Assembly (NCBI GenBank): GCA_031277685.1
Contig: JAITLV010000044.1
Coordinates: 1 to 64,000, forward strand
Source of the DNA: Sphingobacterium sp.
GTDB taxonomy: Bacteria; Bacteroidota; Bacteroidia; Sphingobacteriales; Sphingobacteriaceae
DNA: 64,000 nt
Direction of reading: 5' to 3'
Within the stretch, counting starts at the first letter, position 1, and every line of letters starts with the position of its first letter. The position numbers were made by a program, and so were the translations under genes. Shown piece after piece: positions 8,919 to 17,799 of this stretch. The notes under the pieces are model-generated. The model was not told the DNA's origin. It ran no database searches and saw only the letters and a program-made list of their open reading frames with translations.

Positions 8919-9941
8919 ATGACGGTTAATAAATTCATCTTTAGAACATATTCTGACTTTTTTAAAAGAACAATTATTTTAATTGTATCGGTAATATTAT
9001 GCGGAGTTTTTTCTTATTTCATCCCTGGCTGGGAATACCTGAGCACTCATTTGCATTTTCTGGAAAATCATTTTGGAGAATATATTCCACAAGGTATACT
9101 ACTGTCATTTTATATGTTTCTGTTTTTTATTTTGTACAAGGTATTACTCAATAGATTTGGAAAAGATTTCTATATCAGTGCAACGAATAATGATCAATTT
9201 ATAGTATATGACGAAAATCAAAACGAAATATTGATTGAAAGAAAGGATTTCCGATTTACCGGCGAGAAAACATTCAGTATTAAAAAAAATATGTCGAGTA
9301 TAATTCTGAGAAAGCACCCTAAAGGAATATCTATAACATCTTTTAAACAGTATATTGATAAAATAGAGGAGCCACAGGATTTGCTAATTTCTTTTTCAGG
9401 TAGAATACTTTCAATGGCTATTGTATATATGTCTTTTGCAGCAGTTGTTATAACTTATATGGCCTATGCCATAGTTCTTTATAAGATACTATTGCCTCAT
9501 ATGGAAGCCCTTCAGATACTTTTCAGGGCTAAAGGACTATTGCTGATGATTATAGTTTTTTTACCTTTTATGGCTGTTTTCTTTTTGATATTGTATTATG
9601 TTTCTCAATGGACTTTTTTGAGAGAACAAGCGATAATGATTGCTTGGTCCGAAAATGGGATGGTAGCGTCTATCGGTAAGAATAGATATGAATTCAAAAA
9701 AGATGAAATAAAGACATCGGTCTTCTTTATCAACAGACTTACCCATTTGACGAATAGACTTGTCATAGAACAGAAGGAGGGCAAACGTTATATGATTTTG
9801 GGTAAAAGTGAAGATGTTACTAACTATCAGAACTTCATAGGTTTATATGTGAAATATTTTAATATCGATATTGAAAATTCCAAAACTATAATTGGTTCAC
9901 CAAAAAGTATTTTAGTGCAAAAAAAATACATTCACAATTAG
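8919..9941 (+). CDS. Hypothetical four-helix membrane protein
   Basis: 340 residues. Predicted membrane helices lie at about 18-37 (TIILIVSVILCGVFSYFIPG), 58-75, 165-190 (MAIVYMSFAAVVITYMAYAI) and 205-230 (LLLMIIVFLPFMAVFFLILY). Between helices 2 and 3 is a soluble segment of about 85 residues (DFYISATNNDQFIVYDENQN onward), and a similar cytosolic segment follows helix 4 (AWSENGMVASIGKNRYEF). The pairing of two helices with a small beta-rich domain, repeated twice, suggests an internal duplication and recalls YcxB-like membrane proteins, but this is a topological impression. No catalytic motif is seen. Function unknown. Confidence 0.6.
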   Translation: MTVNKFIFRTYSDFFKRTIILIVSVILCGVFSYFIPGWEYLSTHLHFLENHFGEYIPQGILLSFYMFLFFILYKVLLNRFGKDFYISATNNDQFIVYDENQNEILIERKDFRFTGEKTFSIKKNMSSIILRKHPKGISITSFKQYIDKIEEPQDLLISFSGRILSMAIVYMSFAAVVITYMAYAIVLYKILLPHMEALQILFRAKGLLLMIIVFLPFMAVFFLILYYVSQWTFLREQAIMIAWSENGMVASIGKNRYEFKKDEIKTSVFFINRLTHLTNRLVIEQKEGKRYMILGKSEDVTNYQNFIGLYVKYFNIDIENSKTIIGSPKSILVQKKYIHN

Positions 9942-9974
9942 GTAAGAAGCGAGTCGCGATCGTATTTTTTAACA

Positions 9975-10350
9975 TTAGGTGGGCAAGCCTATGCGATAGG
10001 CTTTAAGACTTAATCCTTTATGTCTTTTAAAAAACTTGTTGATATGGCTCTCATCTGCAAAACCAAATTCGGCTGCGATTTCATGTACTCTTCTATCACT
10101 GAAACGTAAACGATGTTCAATTTGTCGGATGCGGTAGCAAGAAATATATTGCTGTATGGATTCATTGCACTGTTTGCGGAAATAGCTGCCGAGATAAGTT
10201 GGTGATAAATTAAATTGTTGGGCTATGCTTCCAATTTTCAAACGATCGGGGTAATGGATATGCTCCTGTATGTAATCCAGAATATTTAATATGCGAATAT
10301 CAGCATGAGGTGAAAGATTTTCCGGTTTGATAATCGAAACGGCAAGGCTT
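9975..10350 (-). pseudogene. N-terminally truncated AraC-family transcriptional regulator
   Basis: The C-terminal AraC/XylS DNA-binding module is complete: a first HTH (KIGSIAQQFNLSPTYLGSYF) and a second HTH (VHEIAAEFGFADESHINKFF) followed by RHKGLSLKAYR. AraC proteins carry an N-terminal sensor or dimerization domain of 150-200 residues. Here the homology begins abruptly near ADIRILNILDYIQEH and the frame upstream runs antisense into RND-pump sequence, so the sensor domain has been lost. The open frame reaches 10412, but those first residues are antisense read-through rather than protein. A free DNA-binding domain could still bind DNA, but I regard this as a deletion remnant. Confidence 0.7.
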
Positions 10351-10748
10351 GACAACGGTGATCTTGGCGGAACAATAAAGAATATTCGAGAACAAATGAG
10401 CAAAAGAATCAAGCTCCCGGCTGGTTATTCCATTGTTTACGGTGGTGGGAATTATAGGGCAAAATGCTATTTTTACCTTTTTGCAATTTCACGAAACCCT
10501 TGAAACTAAGACAAAAAAAACAAGCAATCATTTATGCTATCAGTACCCGTCTTCGTCTTAAACAGATGACGGCTATTGGTGCTATTATAGCGTTAATGCC
10601 TTTAGCCTTGGGAATAGGGGCAGGAGCTCAAATGCACCAACTGCTTGCGATTGTGGTGATCTGCGGTTTCATTGTAGCTCTGACACTCCTGTTAATTGTT
10701 TTTCCAACGTTATTGGAGAAAATTAAATTTGGAAAAGTTGAAAAGTAA
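10345..10748 (+). pseudogene. Remnant of an RND-family efflux pump inner-membrane subunit (CzcA/CusA-like)
   Basis: Three pieces of a CzcA-type pump occur in order but in different frames. First (about 10350-10440): GDLGGTIKNIREQMSKRI then LPAGYSIVYGGG, matching the conserved LPPGYxIxWGG periplasmic motif. Second (about 10440-10510): VVGIIGQNAIFTFLQFHETL, a membrane helix. Third (10510-10748): RLRLKQMTAIGAIIALMPLA then GIGAGAQMHQLLAIVVICGF, matching the last transmembrane helices. A functional pump has about 1000 residues, so most of the gene is missing and the rest has at least two frame changes. The junction with the AraC remnant indicates a deletion. Directly after the stop the frame reopens for 46 codons, including a 32-codon ATG frame (10791-10889, MVLIAEVLHTILLRENK) that I cannot assign. 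Confidence 0.75.
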
Positions 10749-10990
10749 ATATTAGAAAAAGCTTACTTATTTGATGGCTCTGGTGAAACAATGGTTTTGA
10801 TTGCGGAAGTATTACATACCATTTTATTGCGGGAAAATAAGCTTCCAAATAGGTTTATTGAATACATTCTCAATCAAATTAATGACTAAGGATTTTCCTA
10901 TCTTAAATTGCCATCGGTAATTGTAAAATCATCAAGCTCGTCCATTTAAGGTTGTTATATTATCTACATTATACTGACTCAAGTTCATTT

Positions 10991-11335
10991 TCATTTCTTC
11001 TTCGAAGCTTTCGCAGTTGGGTTATAATCAAGACAGATTTTTATCCAATACTCAAAATCATCAGGTTTTTGAAAACCGATAGGTTCTACATAACAATACC
11101 CTTTTAGTTGCTTTCCTTTCATAATCATCGGTAGGAAACCTTTTTTTTCTGAAACATCATCTTCCAGCTCAGCACTATAGCGACACATCAGATTGTTATG
11201 GCTGATATTGATACACATTTTACCGTTTACAAGAAAAGATAATCCGCTAAACATTTTCTTTTCCTCAACTTCAATATTTTCTTCCATTGCAAGTCTTTCA
11301 CGGACTCGGTCTACAAGTTCATTATTATAAGCCAT
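10991..11335 (-). CDS. TfoX/Sxy N-terminal domain protein
   Basis: About 114 residues from the ATG at 11335; a GTG one codon upstream is the alternative. The signature KKMFSGLSFLVNGKMCINIS followed by NNLMCRY matches the TfoX N-terminal domain (MFGGxxFxVNGKM). In gamma-proteobacteria TfoX promotes competence with CRP; stand-alone TfoX-N proteins in Bacteroidota have no established role and are not evidence of competence. The C-terminus ends in a Lys-rich tail (TAKASKKK). No partner gene is nearby. Confidence 0.75.
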   Translation of the reverse strand: MAYNNELVDRVRERLAMEENIEVEEKKMFSGLSFLVNGKMCINISHNNLMCRYSAELEDDVSEKKGFLPMIMKGKQLKGYCYVEPIGFQKPDDFEYWIKICLDYNPTAKASKKK

Positions 11336-12130
11336 CACTTCAGTTTGTCTGTTATTTAAAATTACTTAAAAACTATGGTTGTCACGAAATTTCTTTTAAA
11401 TTTAAAGAATTATAATAAGATAAGTTTGTCGGCTGGGATTGTCCAGGCGAGCATGGACATATCTTATTAGATGATTCCTAGATAAAGAAAAGGCTTAGCC
11501 AATGAAAAAGAAACACTGTTTCTTTTTGAGATAGGAGAGATAGGTAAATTATGGGAGTAGGAACTAATGTCAAACGAAGCAAGTTTAAAACATGAACGTA
11601 ACGCTAGGACATCATCATTGGATGACAAACTGAAAGTTAATAGTTATCTTATTTCAATTTTATAGTGGCAATCCATCTTATTGAATTTCCAACCATTCTT
11701 TTAAATGTTCTTCATTCAGGAAGATATTAGTCCAATAGTCGAACCTATTACATTGTACACAGATGTAATAGGTCATAATTGCCAAACAGGCAAAATCAAG
11801 GCATTCTTTTTTCTTCAGTACTTATTGTGGTAACAGTTTCCTACCCCTTTAAGAAACTAGTTGATTTTTGGTGATATTCTTGTTCATTTATATGAATTGC
11901 AAGCAACTGGAATAAAAAATATGAAATGTCGAAACATAAAAAACATCACCATAGAAATCAAAATCAAAGAATGTTGCTCCTTCTTCCTGGTCAATATGCA
12001 TATTGTCAAACCAGACGCCTATACATCCTAATTTCAATTATATCGACAGAGGCATGAAAACACTGCTATTGTAACTAATTGTTTGGGAACTGGCATTTAA
12101 CTATTTTTGAGAGATATCTTTGGTTTATTG
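11336..12130. other. Gene-less stretch with decayed minus-strand coding sequence
   Basis: Nearly 800 bases without an intact gene. On the minus strand, 11678-11820 is open and reads MTYYICVQCNRFDYWTNIFL then EEHLKEWLEIQ with no start codon, and about 11880-12030 reads IGVWFDNMHIDQEEGATFFD then FYGDVFYVSTF before a frame change to FQLLAIHINEQEY. These look like debris of small genes. The part at 11881-11914 recurs at 16110-16143 (32 of 34 bases identical). The 11336-11650 part shows nothing recognisable. Confidence 0.45.
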
Positions 12131-12643
12131 TTATTCAATCTTTTTGGTTAGATGCAATTGAAGAAAACCGTTTTTAAGTTTCTGACTTTTGTATTCGAAC
12201 GTTGAAGTTAACTCCTCATTGTTTCCTAAAATTGCACCTGCTCCAGTGATTATAGGGCTGATGTTAAAATAAATACCTGTAACCAAATTTTTGTTAAAAA
12301 AAGCGTTAAAAGTACCTGCACCTCCTCCAACGGCTATTTCCTGCACTCTTTGTGCAGACATATATTCAATAGCCTCTTCGGGACTTGCTACAGTCTTGTA
12401 GCCATCAACCGTATACGATTTATCGGACAATATGATAATTTCTATTCCATTAAAATGTTCTTTTACTTGTTCCGGAAAATTCAGAAAATTTTCAAATGTT
12501 TTCAATCCTATTACTACATTTCCAACCTGTCTTACAGATTGTACGTAAAATTCCATTGCTTCCGGTGGCAGCTGATGATGCGGGTTATCGGATATTAAAA
12601 TTCTTCCGTTAGCCGAAATATTTGCAATTACTGTTACTTTCAT
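12131..12643 (-). CDS. RibD C-terminal (dihydrofolate reductase-fold) family reductase
   Basis: 170 residues from the ATG at 12643; the frame extends nine codons further but those residues run into the control region. The fold is recognised from the start (KVTVIANISANGRI), the cofactor loop (VIGLKTFENF), the central AVGGGAGTFNAFF motif and the final strand. RibD-C/DHFR-like enzymes use NAD(P)H to reduce a carbonyl or imine; stand-alone copies next to HxlR or YcaC-type regulators are common and their substrates are unknown. It is divergent from the HxlR regulator starting at 12730, with an imperfect palindrome between the two, so control by that regulator is likely. Confidence 0.7.
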   Translation of the reverse strand: MKVTVIANISANGRILISDNPHHQLPPEAMEFYVQSVRQVGNVVIGLKTFENFLNFPEQVKEHFNGIEIIILSDKSYTVDGYKTVASPEEAIEYMSAQRVQEIAVGGGAGTFNAFFNKNLVTGIYFNISPIITGAGAILGNNEELTSTFEYKSQKLKNGFLQLHLTKKIE

Positions 12644-12704
12644 AATGATTTTTTTATTTCTGTTCAACAAAACTATTGGATATTCAATAAATATATACTA
12701 TTCA

Positions 12705-12722
12705 TTACCTTTAGGAAAGTAA
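12705..12722. promoter_or_regulatory. Candidate HxlR operator between divergent genes
   Basis: The sequence TTACCTTTAGGAAAGTAA is an imperfect palindrome (outer TTAC pairs with GTAA; one mismatch then TT/AA). It sits 7 bases before the HxlR start and 62 bases from the reductase start. It also contains TACCTTTA on the plus strand, close to the Bacteroidota -7 element TAnnTTTG, so binding would block transcription. This is a prediction from position and symmetry. Confidence 0.4.
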
Positions 12723-12729
12723 CTATCAT

Positions 12730-13077
12730 ATGAGCAATAAAAAACGTGATATTGATAAAGAAACTATATTGGCATTAAAAGATAGCATTGAATTGCTCAG
12801 TGGTAAATGGAAATTTTGTATCCTGCAAAATTTGCGGGTACATGGCACAATGCGGTTTAAAGATCTGCAAGAAATGGCCCATAGAATATCCCCAAAAGTT
12901 CTATCGAAAGAACTTCAGGAATTAGAAGGCAATTTGCTGATTACCAGAACGGTTAATAATACGAAGCCTGTGACCGTTTCCTATGCGCTTACCGCATATG
13001 CTAAAGACACAGAGGAAGTTGTCAATGCCTTAATTAAATTTGGTTTAAAGCATAGAGATAAAATTAAAGCAAAATGA
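12730..13077 (+). CDS. HxlR-family winged-helix transcriptional regulator
   Basis: 115 residues with the HxlR signature: LLSGKWKFCILQNLRVHGTM, then RISPKVLSKELQELEGNLLI (recognition helix region), then PVTVSYALTAYAKD. It lacks the CxxxP-type N-terminal Cys found in redox-sensing YodB/HypR members, so no obvious thiol sensor is present. HxlR proteins act as dimers on palindromes in divergent promoters and often respond to reactive electrophiles or quinones. The neighbour on the opposite strand is a RibD-C reductase, a common pairing. Confidence 0.85.
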   Translation: MSNKKRDIDKETILALKDSIELLSGKWKFCILQNLRVHGTMRFKDLQEMAHRISPKVLSKELQELEGNLLITRTVNNTKPVTVSYALTAYAKDTEEVVNALIKFGLKHRDKIKAK

Positions 13078-13288
13078 CGTCTCTATTTTAACAGCTCTTT
13101 TTTTGATTTTAGACTTCATAGGAAAGTCACGGAACTTCATCATAAACGCTCAGCCATTCCCATGCACAATCATAAGATAGTTTAGGCGTTTCTGCATCGC
13201 GCAAGCTAAGACAGTTAAGACGATCGTGATATCAAGTAAAAACAATTAACTACTTTAATAGGTTATACTACTAAAAGTAGCCTATAAA

Positions 13289-15019
13289 ATGGAACCAATT
13301 GCAAAATATCTATTTTTTCTTCTACCTATTTTTATTTTAGGATGTAAAAGCGATAAGGATAAAGGTGATGTCATTTATTTCGGTGGAAATATCATTACAA
13401 TGGATGATGAGTTTCCACAGGTCGAGGCATTGGTACTTAAAGGCGGAAAGATCATTTTCGTGGGAACCAGGAACAAAGCGGATGTTTATATTGGAGGAAA
13501 TACCAAACAGATAGATTTAAAGGGAAAAACATTGCTTCCGGGCTTTATTGATGCGCATGGTCATATTACTTCGCGTGCAGGCATGGAACAAGCTATCGAC
13601 CTCTCGCCAAGTCCATATGGTACCGTGAATTCCATTCCAGATCTTCAGAACACCTTAAAAGCTTTTATTCAACATAAAAAACTTGCTTCCTCTGTTCCAA
13701 TTTTAGGAAATGGATACGATGATGCTATTATGAGCGAACATCGGCACCCTACCCGTAAGGAACTGGATGCTGTCAGTATGAAAAACCCGATTATTGTCAT
13801 TCACGCCTCAGGGCACGCCAGTGTCGTCAATAGCCCGATGTTGGAATTATTAGGTATTGCCGAAAACGTCGAAGATCCAGAAGGTGGACATTATGGCAGA
13901 GATGCTCGTGATCATCGGTTGAATGGTAAACTAGAGGAAAATGTCTCTTTTTCGGCATTAGTAAAATTAACCGAAATGATGGCCAAACCCGAGCCGGTTG
14001 GCAGTGAATTATCACAATCCATGAAAGATTTTATCAAAGCGCAGGATGAATGGCTTAGTTACGGTCAGACAACAATCTGTGATGGACGCTCCATGGGCGT
14101 TAGTATAGGATTATTGAAAGAAGCTGCCGAAAAGAACCTCTTAAAGGCAGATGTCGTCTACTTCCCCGATTTTGAGGCAAATAAAGCCCAATGGGAATCC
14201 TTTAAACCGAACTACATGAAATACATAAAACGGTTAAAATTTGGCGGGTTCAAATTCTCAGATGACGGTTCACCACAAGGGAAGACCGCTTGGTTAACAG
14301 CACCATACCTGATCCCACCGGAAGGACAATCTGCAGACTACAGAGGTTTCCCGATTTTTTCTGACGAGAATCTATATAATGATCTGAAAACAGTTTTTAC
14401 AAACCATATTACAGCGCAGCTTCATGTTAATGGTGATGCGGCTATTGATCAGGCGCTTCGGGTAATTGGTAGACTGAAAGCGGAAGGGCTCTATAAACCC
14501 GAAATCAGGGCGACGTTAATTCATGTCCAGAATAGCAGACCAGATCATATTGCCAAAATAAAGGAAATCGGTGTAATCCCGTCATATTTCTCCTCCCATG
14601 TTTATCTATGGGGAGACTGGCACTACCAAAGTGTTTTTGGGCCAAAGCGAGCAGCATTTATTAGTCCTGCCGCATCGGCAAAAAAAGCTGGTATTTTGTT
14701 TACGATTCATCATGATAGTCCGGTCACCCCGCCAGATCTATTGACGGGAGTTTATGCCGCGGTCAATCGGACAACGCGTTCGGGGATGGTATTGGGGCCA
14801 AATGAAAGGATAAATGTAATGGATGCATTGAAAGCTATTACGATCAACGCCGCCTATCAGTATCAAGAAGAGGATGAAAAAGGATCTTTGAGAGAAGGGA
14901 AATTAGGCGATCTAGTAATTTTAGATCAAAATCCACTAACAATTGCTCCTCAGAATCTGCGCGATATCAAAGTCATTGAAACCATTAAAGAGGGGCAAAC
15001 AGTATTTAAAAGAGATTAA
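13289..15019 (+). CDS. Lipoprotein amidohydrolase, YtcJ-like (amidohydrolase family 3)
   Basis: 576 residues. The N-terminus ends in a lipobox (IFILGC, Cys19), so the enzyme is probably anchored in the periplasm or outer membrane. Amidohydrolase features: GKTLLPGFIDAHGHI supplies the HxH metal pair, SDDGSPQGKTAW and LHVNGDAAIDQAL match the YtcJ subfamily, LIHVQNSRPDHI supplies another His, and TIHHDSPVTPPD the late His-Asp. YtcJ-type enzymes hydrolyse C-N bonds in unidentified, often aromatic or N-acyl substrates. The stop overlaps the next start (TAATG), so it is translationally coupled to the outer-membrane protein downstream. An imperfect hairpin (CTACT/AGTAG) lies eight bases before the ATG. 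Confidence 0.8.
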   Translation: MEPIAKYLFFLLPIFILGCKSDKDKGDVIYFGGNIITMDDEFPQVEALVLKGGKIIFVGTRNKADVYIGGNTKQIDLKGKTLLPGFIDAHGHITSRAGMEQAIDLSPSPYGTVNSIPDLQNTLKAFIQHKKLASSVPILGNGYDDAIMSEHRHPTRKELDAVSMKNPIIVIHASGHASVVNSPMLELLGIAENVEDPEGGHYGRDARDHRLNGKLEENVSFSALVKLTEMMAKPEPVGSELSQSMKDFIKAQDEWLSYGQTTICDGRSMGVSIGLLKEAAEKNLLKADVVYFPDFEANKAQWESFKPNYMKYIKRLKFGGFKFSDDGSPQGKTAWLTAPYLIPPEGQSADYRGFPIFSDENLYNDLKTVFTNHITAQLHVNGDAAIDQALRVIGRLKAEGLYKPEIRATLIHVQNSRPDHIAKIKEIGVIPSYFSSHVYLWGDWHYQSVFGPKRAAFISPAASAKKAGILFTIHHDSPVTPPDLLTGVYAAVNRTTRSGMVLGPNERINVMDALKAITINAAYQYQEEDEKGSLREGKLGDLVILDQNPLTIAPQNLRDIKVIETIKEGQTVFKRD

Positions 15020-15985
15020 TGAGGCGTCATATGAAAAAGATATTTTATGTGCTTTTATTTATCCTTTCGGGGCTGGAAGTTTACGGTCAAGGGCATTACA
15101 ACGGTTCATCATTTAATCCCAACGATTATTTTGCTCCGCATGAAGGGTTTATTATACCAGTCTGGTATGGTTATGCCAATATGAATTATCTCAACGGTCA
15201 GGGCAAAAAGACAGATCAATTGATTAATCCAGTTCCTGGCAATCCTACTGCTTTACAAATCGAACAAAAGGTGATCACTCATTCTTTTATCCTGATGGCA
15301 ATATATGGAGGAAAGGGGAAGATATTGGGCGCTAATTGGGGACTGATGGTTATCCAGACAGTAAACAGTCCTACCGCCAATATTGCTTTGGACTACTATT
15401 CGCAGCAGACAGGTCCCGGAAGATATGTTTTTACGAATAAGAGTTTAGGGTTTGGCGACATGTATGTGCAGCCAATCTGGCTGTCATGGAAGCAGGGAAA
15501 ATTTCAATATGCATTAAATTATGACCTATGGGCGCCCACAGGGAAATATGAGCATGGTAGTTTAGATAATGGCGGGCATGGTTATTGGTCGCATAATATA
15601 CGTGGTGCTCTTAAATATAAACCAACGTCCAAGATCAATTTAAGTATTGCTCCTACATTAGAAATCAATCAGTGGCAAAAAAAACACTGATTTTAAGGAA
15701 GGAAGTCATCTTACGTTTGATTTTGGTGGTTCGTATCTATTGAATTCTCGGGGAGACGAAGTGGGATTATTTGGCAATTATTCCAAACAAGTGTCCGATG
15801 ACAAGGGAACGGAAGGAAGTTTTCTTGCTGATCAGAATGCAGGAATAGGGGCATTCGGATCGTATTGGCTTGTACCTCATAAAATCGGTATAATGGCTCG
15901 AGTAACGCAAAATTTTGCAACCGAAAATAGATTTGGCGGAATTGCGTTTCAAACGGGCGTAAATTTCCTGATACCAACGAAGTAA
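15019..15985 (+). pseudogene. Phenol MetA-pathway-type outer membrane transporter, split by an A8 frameshift
   Basis: The first part (to 15690) starts with a signal peptide (KKIFYVLLFILSGLEVYGQ; the ATG at 15031 is the likelier start) and has the beta-strand pattern of the SphA/phenol meta-degradation outer-membrane family (FAPHEGFIIPVWYGYANMNY, then KQGKFQYALNYDLWAPTGKY). It stops after QWQKKH. The next frame continues exactly where expected, TDFKEGSHLTFDFGGSYLLN through GGIAFQTGVNFLIP, ending at 15985 with a typical hydrophobic terminal strand. The break is a run of eight A at 15677-15684; seven A restore one 320-residue barrel. It may be a sequencing error, slippage or a true mutation. Coupled to the amidohydrolase upstream, it probably takes up that enzyme's aromatic substrate. 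Confidence 0.75.
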
Positions 15986-16049
15986 CTCACGAACCAAAAA
16001 CAAAGAATAATTAATAAAATGCTTTAACAGTCTCAAACAATTTTTTTAC

Positions 16050-16225
16050 GAAATAGTTGGGCCATTTCAGATGTATCGGTGCAATTTTACTGCTTTCTGT
16101 TGAAATTCATGTTCATTTATATGAGTTGCAATCAACTGGAATAGGAAATGTCGCTGGAAATCTCATGTTTTCTTCAAAGTCGATCTCTATTCGATCTAAT
16201 TCTTCACTATACTAGGCTATACGCC
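16050..16225 (-). pseudogene. Degenerate copy of the relic at about 11880-12030
   Basis: Minus-strand frames read YSEELDRIEIDFEENMRFPA and then FLFQLIATHINEHEFQQKAV. The segment 16110-16143 matches 11881-11914 at 32 of 34 bases, and both places carry the same HINExE peptide, so these are two decayed copies of one small gene family. No start codon or complete frame survives. Family unknown. Confidence 0.4.
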
Positions 16226-16357
16226 CAATGGGTATCGAAATATCAATTTAAATTAGTTGTAAAATATCAAGCCCTGATATGCTATTCAAATTAGAATCGG
16301 TATCGAAAATCTGGATTCTATATAGGTTTAATGAATAAGTTATTGGAAGTGGCTATT

Positions 16358-16741
16358 TTAAACTTTGGATTCTTCACGCCATCTGTCTATTATGAGATCC
16401 CGATGCTCGTCTCCCCAATGAATGAGATTTTCGATGAGAGATTGTAAACTCTTGCCATGATCGGTTAATCCATATTCCATTTCGATAGAAAATTTTGATT
16501 TTTTTAATTTGTTTATCAACAGCTGGCTTTCCATCGTTTTAAGTTCTTTAGATAACATCCGATCTGTAATTGTATGAAGTTCCAGCGAGAGTTCTTTAAA
16601 TCGTTTGGGACCCGTTAATAAAACTGCTATGATCCGTAGTTTCTATTTACCTTGGAGACATTCCAGTGCGTCTTGAATCTTCAAAAGTGTTTTTGAATTT
16701 TGAAGAGGGCATTGATGTTCAGTACCTTGAGTTGAATACAT
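16358..16741 (-). pseudogene. HxlR-family regulator interrupted by an in-frame TAG
   Basis: Reading from the ATG at 16741 gives 128 codons in a single frame, with one interruption: codon 33 is TAG (16645-16643). The context is DALECLQGK-stop-KLRIIA; every HxlR protein has Trp here (GKWK), so TGG became TAG. Downstream the frame is intact (AVLLTGPKRFKELSLELHTI, then MLSKELKTMESQLL, then GDEHRDLII). The N-terminal CP pair (QCPLQNS) resembles the Cys of redox-sensing HxlR members. Translation might reinitiate at the ATG at 16558 but would lack the first helices. It is divergent from the NmrA-like gene and presumably controlled it. Confidence 0.85.
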
Positions 16742-16848
16742 AAAGATGATGATTACTATACACGATGATAGTGAAGACCGCAATCTCCTAAAGCTTTGTT
16801 TAATTTTACTTTATAAATATAAGAAATGTACATAAATAAAATATAAAT

Positions 16849-17673
16849 ATGATAATGAATGTATTAGTGATCGGCGGAGCAGGTAAGAGTGGTCGTCGCG
16901 TAGTCGAAAAATTAAAATCAAATAGCATACATGTTTATTCGACTGTGCGCGATTTAAAAAATGTTACAACAAGCGAATTGTTATTTAGCTGGGACGATAC
17001 TTGTAATTGGTCTGATGTATTGCGGGGTCAAGATGCTATTTTTATTGTGCATCCAGACACCTCTATACCTGAAGCACAAGATCAAATCAAGGCCTTAGTG
17101 GAGTACGCAAAAAATGCAGCAGTTAAAAAATTGGTTTTACTTTCAAGTAGGGGACAGGAATCTGTTTTGGCCTGTGAAAATGTAATTAAAAATTCAGCTC
17201 TTCGTTGGACGATTGTCCGTTCAGCATGGTTTAATCAAAATTTTACTGAAGGGCACTTTTCTTACGGTATTCAAACCGGGGAAGTTGTTTTTATGGCAGA
17301 CACTGTGAAAGAGCCTTTTGTAGATCTTGATGATCTTTCAGAGGTAGTTGTTGCTTGTCTACTCCAGGAGAAACACGATGGGCAGATTTATGAGGTCACA
17401 GGTGATGAATTATTTACTTTCAAAGAAGCTGTCAGTATGATTGCTGAACAGATGGATAAGTCAGTAGAGTACCGTGCTGTTAGCGGAGATGTGTATTTTG
17501 ATCTGCTTGTTCAACATGGATTGCCCGCTGAAGCTGCGAAACACCTTGTTTTTGCATTTTCTGAGATTCTGGATGGCCGGAATCGGACAATAGGTAATGG
17601 TGTCCAGCGTGTGCTAGAAAGAACCCCTAAAAAGTTTCAATCTTTTGTACAAAAGAACTTTACCCTAACCTAA
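16849..17673 (+). CDS. NmrA-like NAD(P)-binding protein (atypical SDR)
   Basis: 274 residues; a second ATG two codons downstream is equally usable. The N-terminus VLVIGGAGKSGRRVVEKL is the NAD(P)-binding Rossmann motif of atypical short-chain dehydrogenases (NmrA/TMR/QOR2 type). The segment LVLLSSRGQES followed by RWTIVRSAWFNQNFTEG matches this group, which lacks the classic YxxxK dyad. Relatives are NADPH-sensing regulators or quinone reductases. The gene is divergent from an HxlR regulator inactivated by a nonsense codon, so it may now be expressed constitutively. It is convergent with the next epimerase-like gene. Confidence 0.75.
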   Translation: MIMNVLVIGGAGKSGRRVVEKLKSNSIHVYSTVRDLKNVTTSELLFSWDDTCNWSDVLRGQDAIFIVHPDTSIPEAQDQIKALVEYAKNAAVKKLVLLSSRGQESVLACENVIKNSALRWTIVRSAWFNQNFTEGHFSYGIQTGEVVFMADTVKEPFVDLDDLSEVVVACLLQEKHDGQIYEVTGDELFTFKEAVSMIAEQMDKSVEYRAVSGDVYFDLLVQHGLPAEAAKHLVFAFSEILDGRNRTIGNGVQRVLERTPKKFQSFVQKNFTLT

Positions 17674-17799
17674 GAATTGGTGTTCTTTTGGCGAGCAAAA
17701 GATTGAAACTTATCAGAAGCCTTGAAATTTCATGGGATACGGATGGGTAAAAAAGAGGGGAAGAGCCATTTTATCCGAAATCTATACCATAATGTGTTT

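Noticed and set aside
10351..10412. N-terminal residues of the AraC frame as a real sensor domain
   Set aside because: They are antisense to the RND fragment and do not resemble AraC N-terminal domains.
11700..11815. Possible organomercurial-lyase-like C-terminus in the minus-strand debris
   Set aside because: The similarity is only a loose FL-x-EEHLKEWL ending; there is no catalytic Cys context or start codon.
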